Assembly (NCBI GenBank): GCA_022453515.1
Contig: JAJNNY010000011.1
Location: 773,205 to 837,204, forward strand
Direction: 5' to 3'
From: Astrocystis sublimbata
Lineage: Eukaryota > Ascomycota > Sordariomycetes > Xylariales > Xylariaceae
DNA length: 64,000 bases
Positions within the stretch are counted from its first letter, which is position 1, and every line of letters starts with the position of its first letter. The notes below the pieces were generated by a model. That model was not told where the DNA came from, searched no databases, and worked only from the letters and a program-made list of their open reading frames with translations. Of this stretch, positions 45,388 through 58,965 are shown one piece after another. A program made the position numbers and the translations under genes.

Positions 45388-46029
45388 GTGTCCAGCATTA
45401 GGACAGGGAAACGGAAGTCTCCTCGATTTGACTATCGGAATATCTGCTTCTGGAGAGAAACACCATACACCTTGACTTGTCTTGCGCAATCTCGACCTAA
45501 TGTCTCCGATTACCTCGATCAACTCTCTTGTCGGCTTCTGATGCAACTTGCCTGTACCGACATAGATAGAGCTCGTACAAATCGTAACTACGGGATAGAA
45601 AACGACATAACCGCAAGTTGCAGGCGTTTCATTGGCAAGTCTTATGATCGGTCAAGTAAAGGGCAAACCATGATGTCTTTCCTCGATGCTCACGAGATCT
45701 TTTGTGCCGGGGTCATATTTGCGTGTCTTTTGCAGCGCAGTAGCCATAGTGTCGAATTCTTAAGCTCCCAGGTGGCTGTGGTAATCCAAAAGTGCTCCAC
45801 ACTCGTCACTCTAAGCACCCAGCAGTTCCCACTGCTTAAAGCATTTCATAGAGTACTAATCGCCATCTCAAGTCGCTATGCAACGTCTGATCACACTCCC
45901 GGAGCGGTACAACACCTGCAACCCCCAACTGAGATTTTGCTAACTCGGAAACAGTATGAAAACGCCTTTAGCGAGGTAGAACATGCTTTTCCACGAAACG
46001 TACTCGACTTAGTCAGGCATTATCTATAG
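45388..46029 (+). pseudogene. C-terminal piece of a fungal regulator (right-arm copy)
   Basis: Identical protein to 43,213-43,854. The two copies point away from the apex, each missing its N-terminal part on the apex side. Confidence 0.55.
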
Positions 46030-46143
46030 TCATATTCGTGTTGAGGGAGTTGGTGACTTTAGGAGGATTGAAATCTTATATGAACCTGAGATCAGAGACT
46101 TGTTCAATCTCATAATAATTAATAAACAATTGAGACAATACCT

Positions 46144-47978
46144 TTAAGCCCATAGAATGGTTAACCAACCCCATTTGCTTTTTCTTGGCTCCTCAACTTC
46201 CTGCTCCTGTTCCTTTTCGCTCTGCGCGATATCTAGATAATGTTGAATAGGAACCTCGTCTAATGGGACGATCTTCGAGCGCTTTACGATCTTGAAGCCA
46301 AAATAAAGAATTATAAAGATGGGGATGTTAATGTAGCTGGAGATAAATGTCTCTGTCGACCATCTTCGCGATGAACAACAGGTTAGCAAACGTGACCATT
46401 GGTAACGTGTGATGGGAAGATCATCAACTTACTGGCCATGTATGAATGTAGAGAAACCTCCGGTGATGAGCAAAATAATTTGCATAGAAAAGGCCCACCA
46501 AGTCAGATATGGCTGGAGAGGCGCTGCCCAAGGAAGTCGATCTCTCGAGATCGATTGTTTCTGGCATGCGTAGTAAAGTCTCAGGTACACTGTTGTGATA
46601 CTTAGCCAATTCACCAGGGTTGAGATCGAAACAAGATCTTGCAGCCAGTTGAAAGCCTCTGAAGCTGAGCTGGACAATGATAGATATGCCAGCCCTATGA
46701 AGACACCATAAAAGAGGGCAGAGTAATGTGGAACTCCGAAACGGTTCGTCCGCGTGAAAATCTTGGGTACTCTTCCTTCATGAGCCATACCGTAGAGACT
46801 ACGGGATCCCCATAACAAAATTGAGTTGCCAGCTGACCAGGCCGAAGTTAAAACGACTGCATTGATGATCGAGGGCACAACCTTGATCCCTGCGAGCGTA
46901 GCAGCGATCACGAACGGGGATTGGGCCGCGTCTCCTGTCGTATGCAGCAAATTTGGGTCGTCCGAAGGGACGATAAGGCCAACGAAGAAGATGGTAACCA
47001 CTGTCTTGTATTAGCATTGTCTTCTTTCCCTCTTTGTCGCAACTGGGTTGACATACCGTAGAATATCAAAATTTTCCAGAAGATTCGCCTCGCTGCCATC
47101 GGTATTGACTTGCGTGGTGATTGAGTCTCTCCAGCTGTCAAAGTAATGTTTTCGATACCAGAGTATGCGTACAAGGAGCTGTTCAAAACCCTGTAGAATC
47201 CGAGGAAACGTCCAAGCGCACCATCGATGCCAAGGAATTGAGTAAAGGGGCCTGGATTGCCCCAGTACTTGAAACCAATTGCTTCGTGATTAGGTGCTCC
47301 TCCCGTTGTGATCACAAGAGCCTAGTGTCCAATTAGTCTTCGTGCTAAGTCGGACGGAGCGGCAGAGATTCGACCTACCAAGAAATTCAGTCCGATGACC
47401 AGCAATATCTTCAAAATCGAGAACCCGTACTCGAGCTCGCCATAAAAGCGCACCCACAGGAGTGTTGTCCCCAACATAAGAAGTCCAAGCACAGTGATAA
47501 AAATCGCACTGCTCGCCGAGGTCCAGTACTGAATGATCACAGCAGCAGCAGATACTTCAGCCGGGACAGACACAATGTGTGCATAGATCTGGTTCCAACC
47601 ATCCGCGAACGACAGGGCAGGGTCGACAAAGTGCTCGGCATAGCGTATGATCCCACCATTGAGGGGCATGAGAGCGCCCATCTCGGCAGCCGCGAAGACG
47701 GTTCCAATGGCTACAGTTCCCATGACAGAGTATCCAAGAAGTGCTCCCAAGGGCCCTCCCCGCTGAATGGCCTGGCCAGATGACAGGAAAAGCCCAGTGC
47801 CGAGAGTCCCGGCGAGGGCAATCATCTGCACATGTCGCTGGTGCAGACCTTTCCTGGTCTCTTTTATCTCAACGAATTCGTCGGACAACACTTCGACATC
47901 TCCAGGATGTGTATCAATATTTGCGCCATACTTCTCGCTATCGTGGTCTACTTTGCTATCGGCAGCGGAGATTGACAT
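46144..47978 (-). CDS. Amino-acid permease (right-arm copy)
   Basis: Mirror of 41,264-43,098. Exons are 47379-47978, 47057-47321, 46433-47000 and 46144-46363, with identical translation. Confidence 0.9.
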
Positions 47979-48814
47979 GACGTGAGATGCACGTAGAGAA
48001 CAAGCTGACAAGCAACAAATGTTTCATTTGGCGGCGCAGACGGAAGGCAATCAGGTGTGTAGATTGTCTTATGTGCAATTGAACGGAACATTTGTAACGT
48101 AATCACAGCGAGAGTAGGCTTTAGGCCCGAGTCTTTAAACCTGAGGCTGCTCTCTTATCTAGCCCACCTATGTCCCAATGTAGAACATAAAATGTCTGGC
48201 ACTTCGGCTGTATCAATCCGATAGAGATACGCTGGCTGATAAGGAGCTAATATTTCGATGTTTCTATTGAATTTAACTAGGGATGTTTGACGACCCGACA
48301 TGATTGATCTAATCGAGCATTGGTCAATGGTTCGGCACATATCACGGGTGAGGGGCAATGTGGGGTGTGGTAAGACTAAACAGGGAGGTATATGCGCCGT
48401 ATAGACGCATAGATAAGAGACCACCCCGGACAATATAATGATAACGTATCATGGCACAGGGGATATTGGCCAAATCAGGCAATTGCACTCCAGGGTTGAT
48501 AGAGCTGTGGTCCATAGCTATTCCTGTAGTCTCAGAAGAGCCTCTGAGACTTTGAGCAAGAGCCACTCTCGAGTCATCCACGACTTCATTCCGTTTCACG
48601 ATGCAAGAGTCCAGACATGGACATCAGATTCCCAGACGCCGAATTCTCTTTCGCTACCCGTATTGTCCATTCCATTAACAGGATCTGGAGCTTCCTTGGC
48701 ACACTATGACAATAACGAGGGATTGTCAGCGAAGGATGTTCGGGAGTCTGATCGCTTTACACAACCAACTAAGGGAGCCTTCGCTAGATATATGTATGCA
48801 TATGGAGGTCGTCA

Positions 48815-49609
48815 TCATGGCTTTTGTGAAGTGCATTCAGTGTTATTAAGCCAGTCAACCACTCCTTGTGCTTCGCTGCGTTGAGCTGCTTCCAATGGGG
48901 TGATGGGCTCCCAAGACGGCACAGCATTGATGTTCGCCCCATGCTCAAACAAGAACTTCGCAGTTCCAAGTTGGCCGCCGTGGCAAGCATTCCAAAAGGC
49001 ACCATCTGTCTCCTCTTGAGATGGCCGATCGCTTTTCGACCTCGAGCGATTCTTTTCTGCGGCAACATTTCTGCTCACGCTGCGTTCGTGATAACTGGGG
49101 TCGCTCTCGTAGAACGCTCGCACACGATCTAAAAGACCCAATGTCGATGCATCTTGCAGGCCAACGGATGCTCCGCGCCGTATCAACTCATGCGCAGCTT
49201 CGATCTGAAGAAAAGCCCGGGCGTCGGCCAAAGGGCTGCCACCGCCAATGACTCCACCGGGGGCCTCGATGTCAGCTCCTGCATCTAACAGCGTCCCGAT
49301 CAAGTCTACGTCGTTACAGCTGGCAGCCCAATGCAATGGGGTCTCGCTGTGTTGAGGGCCCTCAAATGCAACATTGATATCGGCCCCGTACTCAATCAAG
49401 AGCCGCGCTGTCTGAACTCGATGCGGAAGATGTCCAGGGTAGTCTGTCAAAATGTGGAGAGGCGTGCGGATGCCTGTCTGAAAGTGGCCAATGCGTATCT
49501 GGGCTAAGTCTGGAGTGGCTTCGAGCATGGCTCTTAGTGCTTCGGTATCCCCAGCACATATCGCAACCTTCAGAGCGTTCGCTTTAGGATTTTCCGGGTG
49601 TAGAGACAT
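48815..49609 (-). CDS. Ankyrin-repeat protein (right-arm copy)
   Basis: Identical translation to 39,633-40,427. Confidence 0.85.
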   Translation of the reverse strand: MSLHPENPKANALKVAICAGDTEALRAMLEATPDLAQIRIGHFQTGIRTPLHILTDYPGHLPHRVQTARLLIEYGADINVAFEGPQHSETPLHWAASCNDVDLIGTLLDAGADIEAPGGVIGGGSPLADARAFLQIEAAHELIRRGASVGLQDASTLGLLDRVRAFYESDPSYHERSVSRNVAAEKNRSRSKSDRPSQEETDGAFWNACHGGQLGTAKFLFEHGANINAVPSWEPITPLEAAQRSEAQGVVDWLNNTECTSQKP

Positions 49610-50459
49610 CTTGTGTTAGATGATTGTCACTATGTGTACCGATCGACAAAGGGATCACTGCTGCTGAACTAGATGCTAGCGATGCCACCATAGCTGGTAC
49701 GCCACACTGGTGAAGTGGAACCGTGGCGCTGGCGAAGTCGAGTTTGGACGTGACTGCTGACACGGTGCAAGACAGCATGCCCTAATGATTCTTAAAACAT
49801 AAGTGTTGTTATTCTAACACAACGTGGTTGACTAAGCAATAGCAGAAATGCTTTTTATGTCTCATTTGAATTTGGCATTACTTAAAATAAAAGATTGATC
49901 TCAGGGCGAATATATGTTGTTCAATTAAGGACAACCGGTTTAACGAGTCTAGCATATCCCAGCTAGCTCACTAGCGACAGCCTTGGCAAATAACCTCACA
50001 ACCGAGGCAGCGTCAAAAGGAACTAAGTCGATACAAAGTAAAGTTCTCTCCCTAGGCAATCGTAGATACAAATGATGTGCATTAGTAAGAGAGGCTTCAA
50101 TATGTGACTGGTAGTGAATAGGAGACGTTGTGTTACTGCTAAAATGACGGGAAGAAAATTAACATAGCTTGTATAAGACAACGTACGGTCTTACCCCGCA
50201 TAATAACCTGTCTCAAGTAGAGGTCTACTACTTGACTTTCCTTCTTTGTGATATGTGAAGCCGAGGATCTGGATATGGGCACTTCCTTGCCTTAATGCAG
50301 TTTGTTGATAAAATCACACTGAAGCCTCTACGCAAACCAACCTAGATGCTTAGCATATATCGACCTCCCAGGCTGCCCGCCTGTCGGCCCTGCCATGATC
50401 GAAATGTGAAAGTAAAGTCGTCTTGGATATCATCTATTTTAAGATTACATTAACCAGTA

Positions 50460-50902
50460 TTGTTTAGTGTGATCACAGACCAAAATGTTCGCCTTGCGCG
50501 AAGAGCGGGAGTAATTGTACCATCTCTAGTCCTAGCGGGCATTCATCTATTTCAGAGAGTGAGAGTCCCATGGCCTTTGAGTTATGTCGGGTGTTATAGA
50601 ATTGCTATGGTACATAGGCTAGCAAATATCACGGAGCGGAGATACCTCGCCGAGTTGGAAAAAGCGGCATAGTTTGGTCTGCCCTCATCTGCTGATGAGA
50701 CAATATCGATGAGCAAGGAGACATCCCTGTCTCAAGTGACTGGGAGTCATAACGATGATCATGGAGCGACAGGTCCGAGCTGAACCATGATAACTTCAAT
50801 TGGGACTTCCTCGACGGAGAAAACCAATGGAACATTGGCAACTATGTTTGGGACGGCCCCAGCCAAGGTTGGGGACTAATATATGACACAATCATGTTCT
50901 GA
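50460..50902 (+). pseudogene. Possible regulator remnant (right-arm copy)
   Basis: Mirror of 38,340-38,782 with the same TAG (50,670-50,672) and frame change. Confidence 0.35.
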
Positions 50903-51002
50903 GTATCAACAATATTTATTTTATGAGGGGTTTTACAGAGGGGCTAATAAATCAAGTTGCGCCCACTAAATAACCCAACCCCGGAGTCCGCTCACACCTG
51001 CG

Positions 51003-51818
51003 TCATGTCCTAGTTTGAGCTTGGTTCGTACTGCGATTCGTTAGCACTTTATCAAACCTCACTTCATAGTCCGGGGTTAGCCCACTATCATCTAGTCCGT
51101 GCTGAGTGTTTTCCGTGCGGTTCATAGAAGATTCCCACCGCCGGCTGCACCATAATGCGACCAGCGTATCGACTTTTGTCCGCGGGAGTGAAGCTGTCAC
51201 AACCAGCCGGTGCGTATCATCGAGCTCCTTCTCGACCGCGATGTCGTTGCCCTCGCTATCTTCCCACTCCCACCGGCTTTCCCCTTTGCGCAGCTTAAAG
51301 ACAGGTTTTGCGTTCTTGGCAAACTCCGGTAAGTTGAACTCATTACCTTTGCTAGTGACATTGACCGGCAGGGCCGTGAAAGCGGAGCGCAAGCGCGCTT
51401 TCTTCAGGCCAACATGTCCCAGACCTTGCTCGGGGACTGCGCGTGCGAGAAACCTTGGGCAACCGGACGGGAGGGGGTCGTACATGATCGGGTGTCGGAA
51501 GTCCCAATCGCGTGTTCTCCACGACCGCTCAAGAGTGAATACGTGGCGGCGACGGTCACGAACGGAGGGCTCATCATCGTCGTTGGTCCCCACGACAACA
51601 TCGACGCGCTTCAATTTGATCTTAATCGATGCACACCTCGGCGACTCGATATCATAGTCCAGCTCGTACAGTGGCGCCTTGGACGAAGTTTCGGCGTATA
51701 TACTCTTGCCCGCCAAGACCATTTCCATTGGCTGCATGACATAGTCCGTGGGACCGCTATCTTGCGCTGCCTCTGCGTAGGACGGGGGGTCATCGTTGGT
51801 TTCCAGTTGCTCTGACAT
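51003..51818 (-). CDS. PPxY-containing fungal protein, 271 aa (right-arm copy)
   Basis: Identical translation to 37,424-38,239. Confidence 0.7.
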   Translation of the reverse strand: MSEQLETNDDPPSYAEAAQDSGPTDYVMQPMEMVLAGKSIYAETSSKAPLYELDYDIESPRCASIKIKLKRVDVVVGTNDDDEPSVRDRRRHVFTLERSWRTRDWDFRHPIMYDPLPSGCPRFLARAVPEQGLGHVGLKKARLRSAFTALPVNVTSKGNEFNLPEFAKNAKPVFKLRKGESRWEWEDSEGNDIAVEKELDDTHRLVVTASLPRTKVDTLVALWCSRRWESSMNRTENTQHGLDDSGLTPDYEVRFDKVLTNRSTNQAQTRT

Positions 51819-52289
51819 GTTGAGACTGCTGGTCGAACAGATTTAGGAAGAAAGAATTGAGACACGGAAAAACTGAAACTGCAACTTTGAAAAAGCATAG
51901 TTATGCCAAGATTGACAACAAACCCGTTACTCGTCTTACGTTTGCTTCTTATTCTAAAATAAGACTGGGAGCAAGGGACAAGCCACACTATTACGTAGTT
52001 CGAAGCGTGGCATGCACGTTGATACCAACAATAAAGCTATCTCATCACACCCCCCCACCTCACACTCGCATGGGAATCACAACTTATAGTCTTGCAATGC
52101 GGCGCGACCAACTATTGCGGAGAAAAGACGCTGTTCCTACCGCATCAGTAAAATTGACTTACATATGCGACACCAACAATGTCAAATCTCGGCATTGATC
52201 AGCAGCTTTAGCTTCAAAGGGCATCTATTTACTCTATGTGATGTCCCACCCTGCAGCCTTCATCCAACCTTGCCGCTGCGTCCGATGAG

Positions 52290-53469
52290 CTAACTAATTT
52301 CAATTAAAGCTAGGTTGTGGTATATGAGTGGATAATGCCACCCTGGCACTGTGCATACTAGGAAAGTGATGACCCAACAATATCCAAGTAGTCGAAAGCC
52401 GAAGCTAGGCTTTGACCCTGTCCCGCGGCTGTTCGCCCCGATTCTTCGCCGCGCCATCGAGACAATTGTCTCGACTAGACACAATGCATAACTTGTCAGG
52501 AAGAACCGCATGTCATGTCTAAATGTGTTGTGGTGATACATGGTCCAGTTCACCATGGCGTGACAAGCCCCCGAGAGGAGGAATATCCAGAGCGCACGCA
52601 CTGCTCCGATGCGATGCAAGGACGGTGGGATCCAAGCCGAGAAGGGAGCCACATGTAGCCGGTGCCAGAAAACTCCCCAGAAGCGGCGCAAAGAATAGGA
52701 TTCGAAGACACTGCCAAACAGCGGTGGCCAATCAGAAGGATTGTCCCAGCGGAGTGCGACGACGGACAGTATACCTAGAGCGCAGTGCCACAAGCTCAAT
52801 GTGTGATAGGTGGCCCAAATCCAATGTACCGACACAGTTGCCCTCAGAAAAAAAATCGCGCGGCGTTAGGATTGGGAGGATCCCTTGTCTCTCTGGAGCA
52901 AAGTCGCGGGGTTGAACGCCGAGCTCTAGCAGGACAAACGGGTAGAGTACGCCAATGACACGACCGACAGCCCAGAGAATAATGATTTGGTAGGATTGGC
53001 AGATGAGAAATGAAAGACGTTCGGAGGATCCGGTGATCTTTTCGTGGTAATCGGGATAACCGGCACGGGCTAGGCGTCGAATGTTCATCCACGTCCGCAT
53101 GAGGGCCCAAGCTTGCTGCGAAAAGGACAGCGATCGTAGATCCATGACGTGCTGATCGAAAATTATCAATGCAGTTGTATGAAAGGTAACGCCAATAACG
53201 AATGGAATCGTGATGCCGGGATAGAAGGACAACACGAGGGGGCTGGCTTGCAAGGACATTGCAACGAGGAGAACATGGAAGCCAGCGAGAATCTGGCGCT
53301 TTACACTTGACGGCGGCGTTTTCATGGCGAAAACGAAGAGGGCTGTGGTGAAAGAAAAGAAAAGTAAAGGCTCGGCTAGAATGAATGGATCCATCTCTTG
53401 ATTTGGCATTCGATCTAGTTCAATTGAGCTGACCATACTCGGTATCTCACTTATCATACAGAAGGTCAT
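52290..53469 (-). pseudogene. Wax-synthase-like gene with the same frameshift (right-arm copy)
   Basis: Mirror of 35,773-36,952. The T8 run appears here as A8 at 52,848-52,855, so both arms carry the extra base. Confidence 0.8.
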
Positions 53470-54038
53470 TTATACAACAACTGACTACGGTCAAGCACGA
53501 TACTATGTATCGAGGCAAAAGTGGCTCTCAATCCTGTTCAACTTGAAGCAAGGCAATCTAAATTTGTCCTTCCTACGAGACCAACTCCTGACTTTCATAC
53601 AAAGTATGGTGGCAGGATTCCTCTCCTACTATTTGGTAATTAGTGCCATACGTAAGAACCAACATTAACAACAAGCCTTCCTAGAACCAACATTTGCTAC
53701 TATTCATGGCGCATCTTCACGCGAGAAAACGGCACAGTTGGAACTATGACTTCATATGTCATACTTGTTTTCAACTTCAGATCCATAAGGATTGACGAGC
53801 TAGGAGAACGATGTGCTGGTGTCTCAAAGGGACGGCGTGTAGAATTGAAGTACAGGTGAAGTTCGTAAGCGACAATACAATCGTAGTAAATATAAATAAG
53901 GCAGTCCCTCTTGCCAACAAAATCATAACTCTGCTCACCTTCACCAGCAACAATCATTTGACTCTATAAGACCTGAAAAGTTTGATTCTCTGATATGAAA
54001 TTCGCCGTTCAACAAGCCTCACACTAAATCCCCCCACG

Positions 54039-54552
54039 ATGCCTTTCGCAGCTATTGTTCCAGCTCTTACCGTCGTTGTCGGCGACGCCCTCACCGCTAC
54101 CGGGGCCATCGTCAACTGCGAGGTCCTGCACAAGTGCTCACGCTCCGTTGAGCCCGAGTCCATTCTGTCCCGCATCAACATGAACATCCCCGGCTACAAC
54201 AACCGTCGACAGGATGTCGGGCTCTGCAATGTCCCCCAGTACAACTTCGACATATGCCAGAAGGATCTGAAGGGCGTCGTGGTGCAGACCTCTCTGCCCG
54301 GAGCAGGCGGTATGTCTTTCTCTTGGACGTGCCCATAGACGAACTGCTACTAATTACTGAAATCGTGAATCAGAGGCTCGCTTCGAGAACATCCCTGCCA
54401 CCTGCATGGATCTGGCAACGGTACTCACGGGAGCTTGTGGTGCCGATGGCCCGACTGTGACGGTGTGTGGCTCGGACTGCCTGGCTTACATGGGCTTGAC
54501 GGATGACCAGCTCGGCCGGCTCTCGAAGGCTTTATCTCCATACGCTGCATAA
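54039..54552 (+). CDS. Small 8-cysteine protein (right-arm copy)
   Basis: Exons are 54039-54309 and 54374-54552; identical to the left copy. Confidence 0.65.
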
Positions 54553-54923
54553 GCTTTGTCTCATGTCAAAGCAGAGAAGAATGCGAAGGGATGTGGAGAT
54601 ATCGTAGCAGTATCGAAGAAGATTGTTATTTAGGAAGAACATGTTTAGTTTGTCGGGGCTTTTGTTAAATAGATTGCAGTGCTTTAAGCATTTTATATCG
54701 CTTGTTATTTTATCTCCTATATGATAAACTTTAACTAAGAGCGGTTATAGAAACATGTATTATTAGTTTGTGAAAAATGTTAAAGGTGTTACGCTGTCAT
54801 GCCTCGGCATGGTTTGTTGTGACTTAAGAAGTTTACCAATTCGCATTGTTCATATACACCCCTAAAGTTCAGACTCTTAGAACAGCAACAGTTATAAAAT
54901 TTCACCTCTGCGACTAAGATAAT

Positions 54924-55944
54924 CTAAGTACCTTTGACCCTGGGTGCTGTGTTGGCTCCTCGACAACGCCACTCTACTTTCTGTATGTTACCCTCTAAGC
55001 TATCTGTGATGTAAAGTGTCTTGTTCTCCAGCCCCCCAAAACAGCAATTCGTAAGGTTGATGCCTTCGCTGCCACTAACAATGCGCGCTTTAGGGACACC
55101 ATCCGAGTCAAGCACACAGATGGACCCCAGACTTGGGTTACATAGGACAAGTTGCCCTCATCAATAGCGAGACCATCCGGCCCAGCATTTCCAAAACGCC
55201 TAAAGAACACACTTGCCTTGGTTGTCGTCCCGTATGCATGTAATGGCAACCGCCAAATCTCATTGAAACACGTCATCGCGACATACAAAAACTTCTCATC
55301 ACGACTCAGGACCAGGCTGTTGGGCGATATCCCATTCTCCACCAGCGTATCGAGCCTTCCGTCAGGACAGAGTCTGTATACTTTACCCGTCTGGTATTCC
55401 CATCTGCCCTTGATCTGTGAAGTAGACATTGCCTTTGGAATCGACGATCAGATCGTTGGGCCCCCTGAGCCGCTCGAGATGTCTTCGGGTAAACAGCGGC
55501 TTTACCGTCCCTGCAGTAGGGTCTAAGGACAGCATCCCCTTGACGCCCCAGTTCAATTAGTAAGACATGCGCCAATGTGGCTACTCCCCCGAATATAGAC
55601 ATTGATTTCACACAAGTCGCGAGTAGAAATTCCCCTACCTGCTTGTAATCAGCGACAACAAACGTGCCGTCATGCAAGACTGCTAAGCCATTAGGCTCGC
55701 AGTCCCATTCGCCCACAACTGTCACCTCCTTGATCCCATGAATCTTCAACACCCTGCCATAAGGCACGTCCACGGCGTAGAAGTTCCCCTTGGTATCTGC
55801 GACCGGGCCCTATAGGAAAATCCACTTCAATGCCCAGGTAAAACCGCCGCGCCACTCCGACTCCCTGTCGACGCAGCGGAGGTCATCTGGTATCCGAAGG
55901 TAGACCTCGGCTTGGATTGTAGGCGGGACAGGATAGAAGCTCAT
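54924..55944 (-). pseudogene. SMP-30/gluconolactonase-like pseudogene (right-arm copy)
   Basis: Same nonsense codon (55,810-55,812) and same two frameshifts as the left copy. Confidence 0.82.
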
Positions 55945-56412
55945 GACGACGCGTGCATCTAACAAAGAGTTGGACGGGACAGTAATTGGGAGACACGGAG
56001 GTGTCTCAACACTCCAAAGTAGTCCAGCCCATCTTGTAAGCTACTTTAGGCATGGCGGGAGCTAGAGGTATATAGTTCCAAGGAATGGATTTAGTATCAG
56101 ACGAGTCAGGTATGGCTTAGTTCGGGCCAAGCCCGAGGCTTGCAAGGGTTTCATTGATCCACCGCTTCGGCAACGCCCCGGATCCATCCCCAATTGCCCC
56201 GATCCGGAACCAAAATCTGGGGTAAGCATCATTGCTCCACGCGGCAACCCCTGTCTGCGACTAACTCCATAACTTTGTCAAGGGTTTGTATTAAACGTCC
56301 TCTATCGGCAATGTAACGGAATGCCAAGATTAAAACTCACCTCATGAATTGCTATTGACGGTTGCATAGTAACTGGTGCCTAATTCTTAGTTCCGTGCTG
56401 CAGTCGTACAAT

Positions 56413-57917
56413 ATGGCAAAGTCTTCTTTCATAGCCACGGCCGTTGAAGCTGTAAGAGCCGGACCGCGGGAGATCTTCAATTGGCACATCATTATATATA
56501 CTTGCTTGTGGAGTTTTTCCGGGGTTTCTAAGGGGTTTGACAAAGGTGATCCCCGCTTAATGATGAGATGATTACAGGTTAAAACTCGTGGAAAGTCTGA
56601 CAGCGCTCTTAGGAAACATCGCTAGTCTTGTATCCATAACCGTTTTCAAAAAGACGTTCGATTTAGATACTCAAAGCACTGGGGATTATGCGAACACAAA
56701 AGGCTGGATTGTCTCTATTGCAACAGGTGGCACAGTTTTCGGATGCCTCTTCTGTGTGTTTCTAACAGAGCGACTTGGCCGTCCACTTGCGTTTCAAGTG
56801 CTCACCCTTTTCTATATTGCCGGCGTCCTAGGTCAGACTTTTAGTGGTGGCAACTTAAACGGTCTTTATGCTGCCCGGTTCATCGCGGGTATTGGCATTG
56901 GTGGAACTACAATCTTGCCGCCCATTTACATTTCCAAGGTACGTGACTATAGCAAAACTCTGTTGTTGGGAATAATTAAATGCTTGATCAACTGCTTACA
57001 ATGGGAAATCGAAGATTGCTCCCCGCAGCATCCGAGGTATATTGACACTTCAATATGCCGGCTGTCAGCAACTCGGCGTCCTCTTTGGCTTCTTTTTCAA
57101 TTACGGCATCACGAAGAGGTACAACGGGACAAACGTGCAATGGCAGCTTCCCACGGCACTGCAAATCATCCCTGCAGTGATCTGGCGGATAGGAACATTC
57201 TTCACGCCGGAATCTCCCCGCTATCTCCTCTCGCGAGGGAAGAACGCGCAAGCGCTGAAAGTTCTTAGTAGTCTCCGTCGCCTCCCAGCCCAGTGGTCGG
57301 GCGCCAACGCCATCACGCAATACAGCCCGACCATCTTCGGGTATCTGGGCATCGAGGGCGAAGAGACGACGTTGCTCGCGACCGGCATCTACGGCGTCGT
57401 CAAGTTTGCCTCCACGCTGCTATTCTCCATTTGCGTCGTCGACTTCATCGGTCGACGCCGATCCCTCATCACCGGGATCATCCTGCAAATCACCACGTTG
57501 ATCGTCGTGGGTGCTTACCTGGGAGCAACCACTGGCCGTAGCGTCGAGAGCATCTCTTCCGACCCCAGCGCGACGACTGCAAGCAGGCTTGCCATCGTCG
57601 CAATCTACTTGCACGCCGTGGCGTGGTCTATCGGATGGTTTTCCATCCCGTACCTCGTTTCTTCTGAGGTGTTCCCCATTCGCATTCGCTCCCTCTGTGT
57701 CTCGTTTCTGATGGCCGTGCACTGGGCCTTCTACTTCGCCGTGTCCCGCGCCACGCCGTCGCTTCTAGTTGCCACAAATCGATATGGGGCGTTTGCGTTC
57801 TTTGCTAGCATCTGCAGCGTTTCGCTTGTCTATGTATTCTTCGCGATGCCTGATACTACGGGCCGTTCTATGGAGTCGTTGGATGGTCTGTTTGAGAGGC
57901 CATGGTATACGGTGTGA
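56413..57917 (+). CDS. MFS sugar/quinate-type transporter lacking an internal segment (right-arm copy)
   Basis: Exons are 56413-56545, 56613-56938 and 57015-57917. Identical to the left copy, including the missing central segment after RRLPA. Confidence 0.75.
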
Positions 57918-58965
57918 AGGGTCGCGTATCCGAGGCCGGAAAATTTGATCTCCCATCAACGGATTGATCTTAAATATGACGAGAAGCCTATGGAGAATCG
58001 CAAAGACTAAAGTAGTACCTCTTGATAAATCATGCCCAATAAGTGATAGTGATCCCAAGCATGAAAAGATTGAATGGCAGGGTAGAATAAATAACCAGAC
58101 TAAGACATAATCATGCCATGTCAGATTTTCGATCTAATATTCATCAGGCAGAATTACACGTTTCCTGTGGAATTGATGCTATACAGTTTGGTTCTTACCG
58201 CTATTCCTGTGCTACTTTGATCTATTGCGGGTGAGGCGGTTATGGTCATCTTCCCACCCGGTCGCTTATCGTGGCAGCGTGGTGCAGGTGCGCGCAGCTC
58301 AGTACTCGGTAGTGAAACCAGTTGGAGCGCAAGCTGGGGGGAAGGATTGATACTCGGCGGTCGAGGGGTCAGGGGTGGCCATGATGCGACGTTTTGGCAG
58401 ACGCTAGATAGATGCATTATGAGCATTGCCCTGTCGGTAATTGGTCAGCTCAAGACCTCAGCAGCAACCTTAGCATGATGCATTGCGGGTCCTGGTTACT
58501 TTCTTGGTCAAACTCTAACTTAAAGGATTGCATTCCTCACCTTTGGGGCGACGCTGTGTAATTAGATCAACTATTTCAAAGCTTGTCTTAGACTCATTGT
58601 TAACATGTGTATTAAATTGCAACAATAGCAGGACAGGCCTCTGAGGAGCGGAAGGCTTGGCGGGAAGGAATGAGATCCTCCATTATCAAAAGTTTTAAAG
58701 ATTTTTTGAAACACCGCCCCCAACGTAAGTCATTCCTTCAATGATCAAATATAAGGCCATAGCCACAGGTAATGTATGCGAGACAGGCGACACGAAGTCA
58801 ACCTCTAACTACATATTCAGGCTCTGTAAAAGAGTTGATTTTCCCTCAAGCCCACATAATCCAGCTCTCTTTGTTGCGCTAACATTGGCGCGGAACCTCA
58901 GTCACAAGCCAAGAACCTACTTGGCTACCATTAGCTATAACTCCTACCAAGCAAGCTCACCCATC

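Noticed and set aside
54039..54552. Hydrophobin
   Set aside because: Eight cysteines are present but without the two CC doublets that define hydrophobins.
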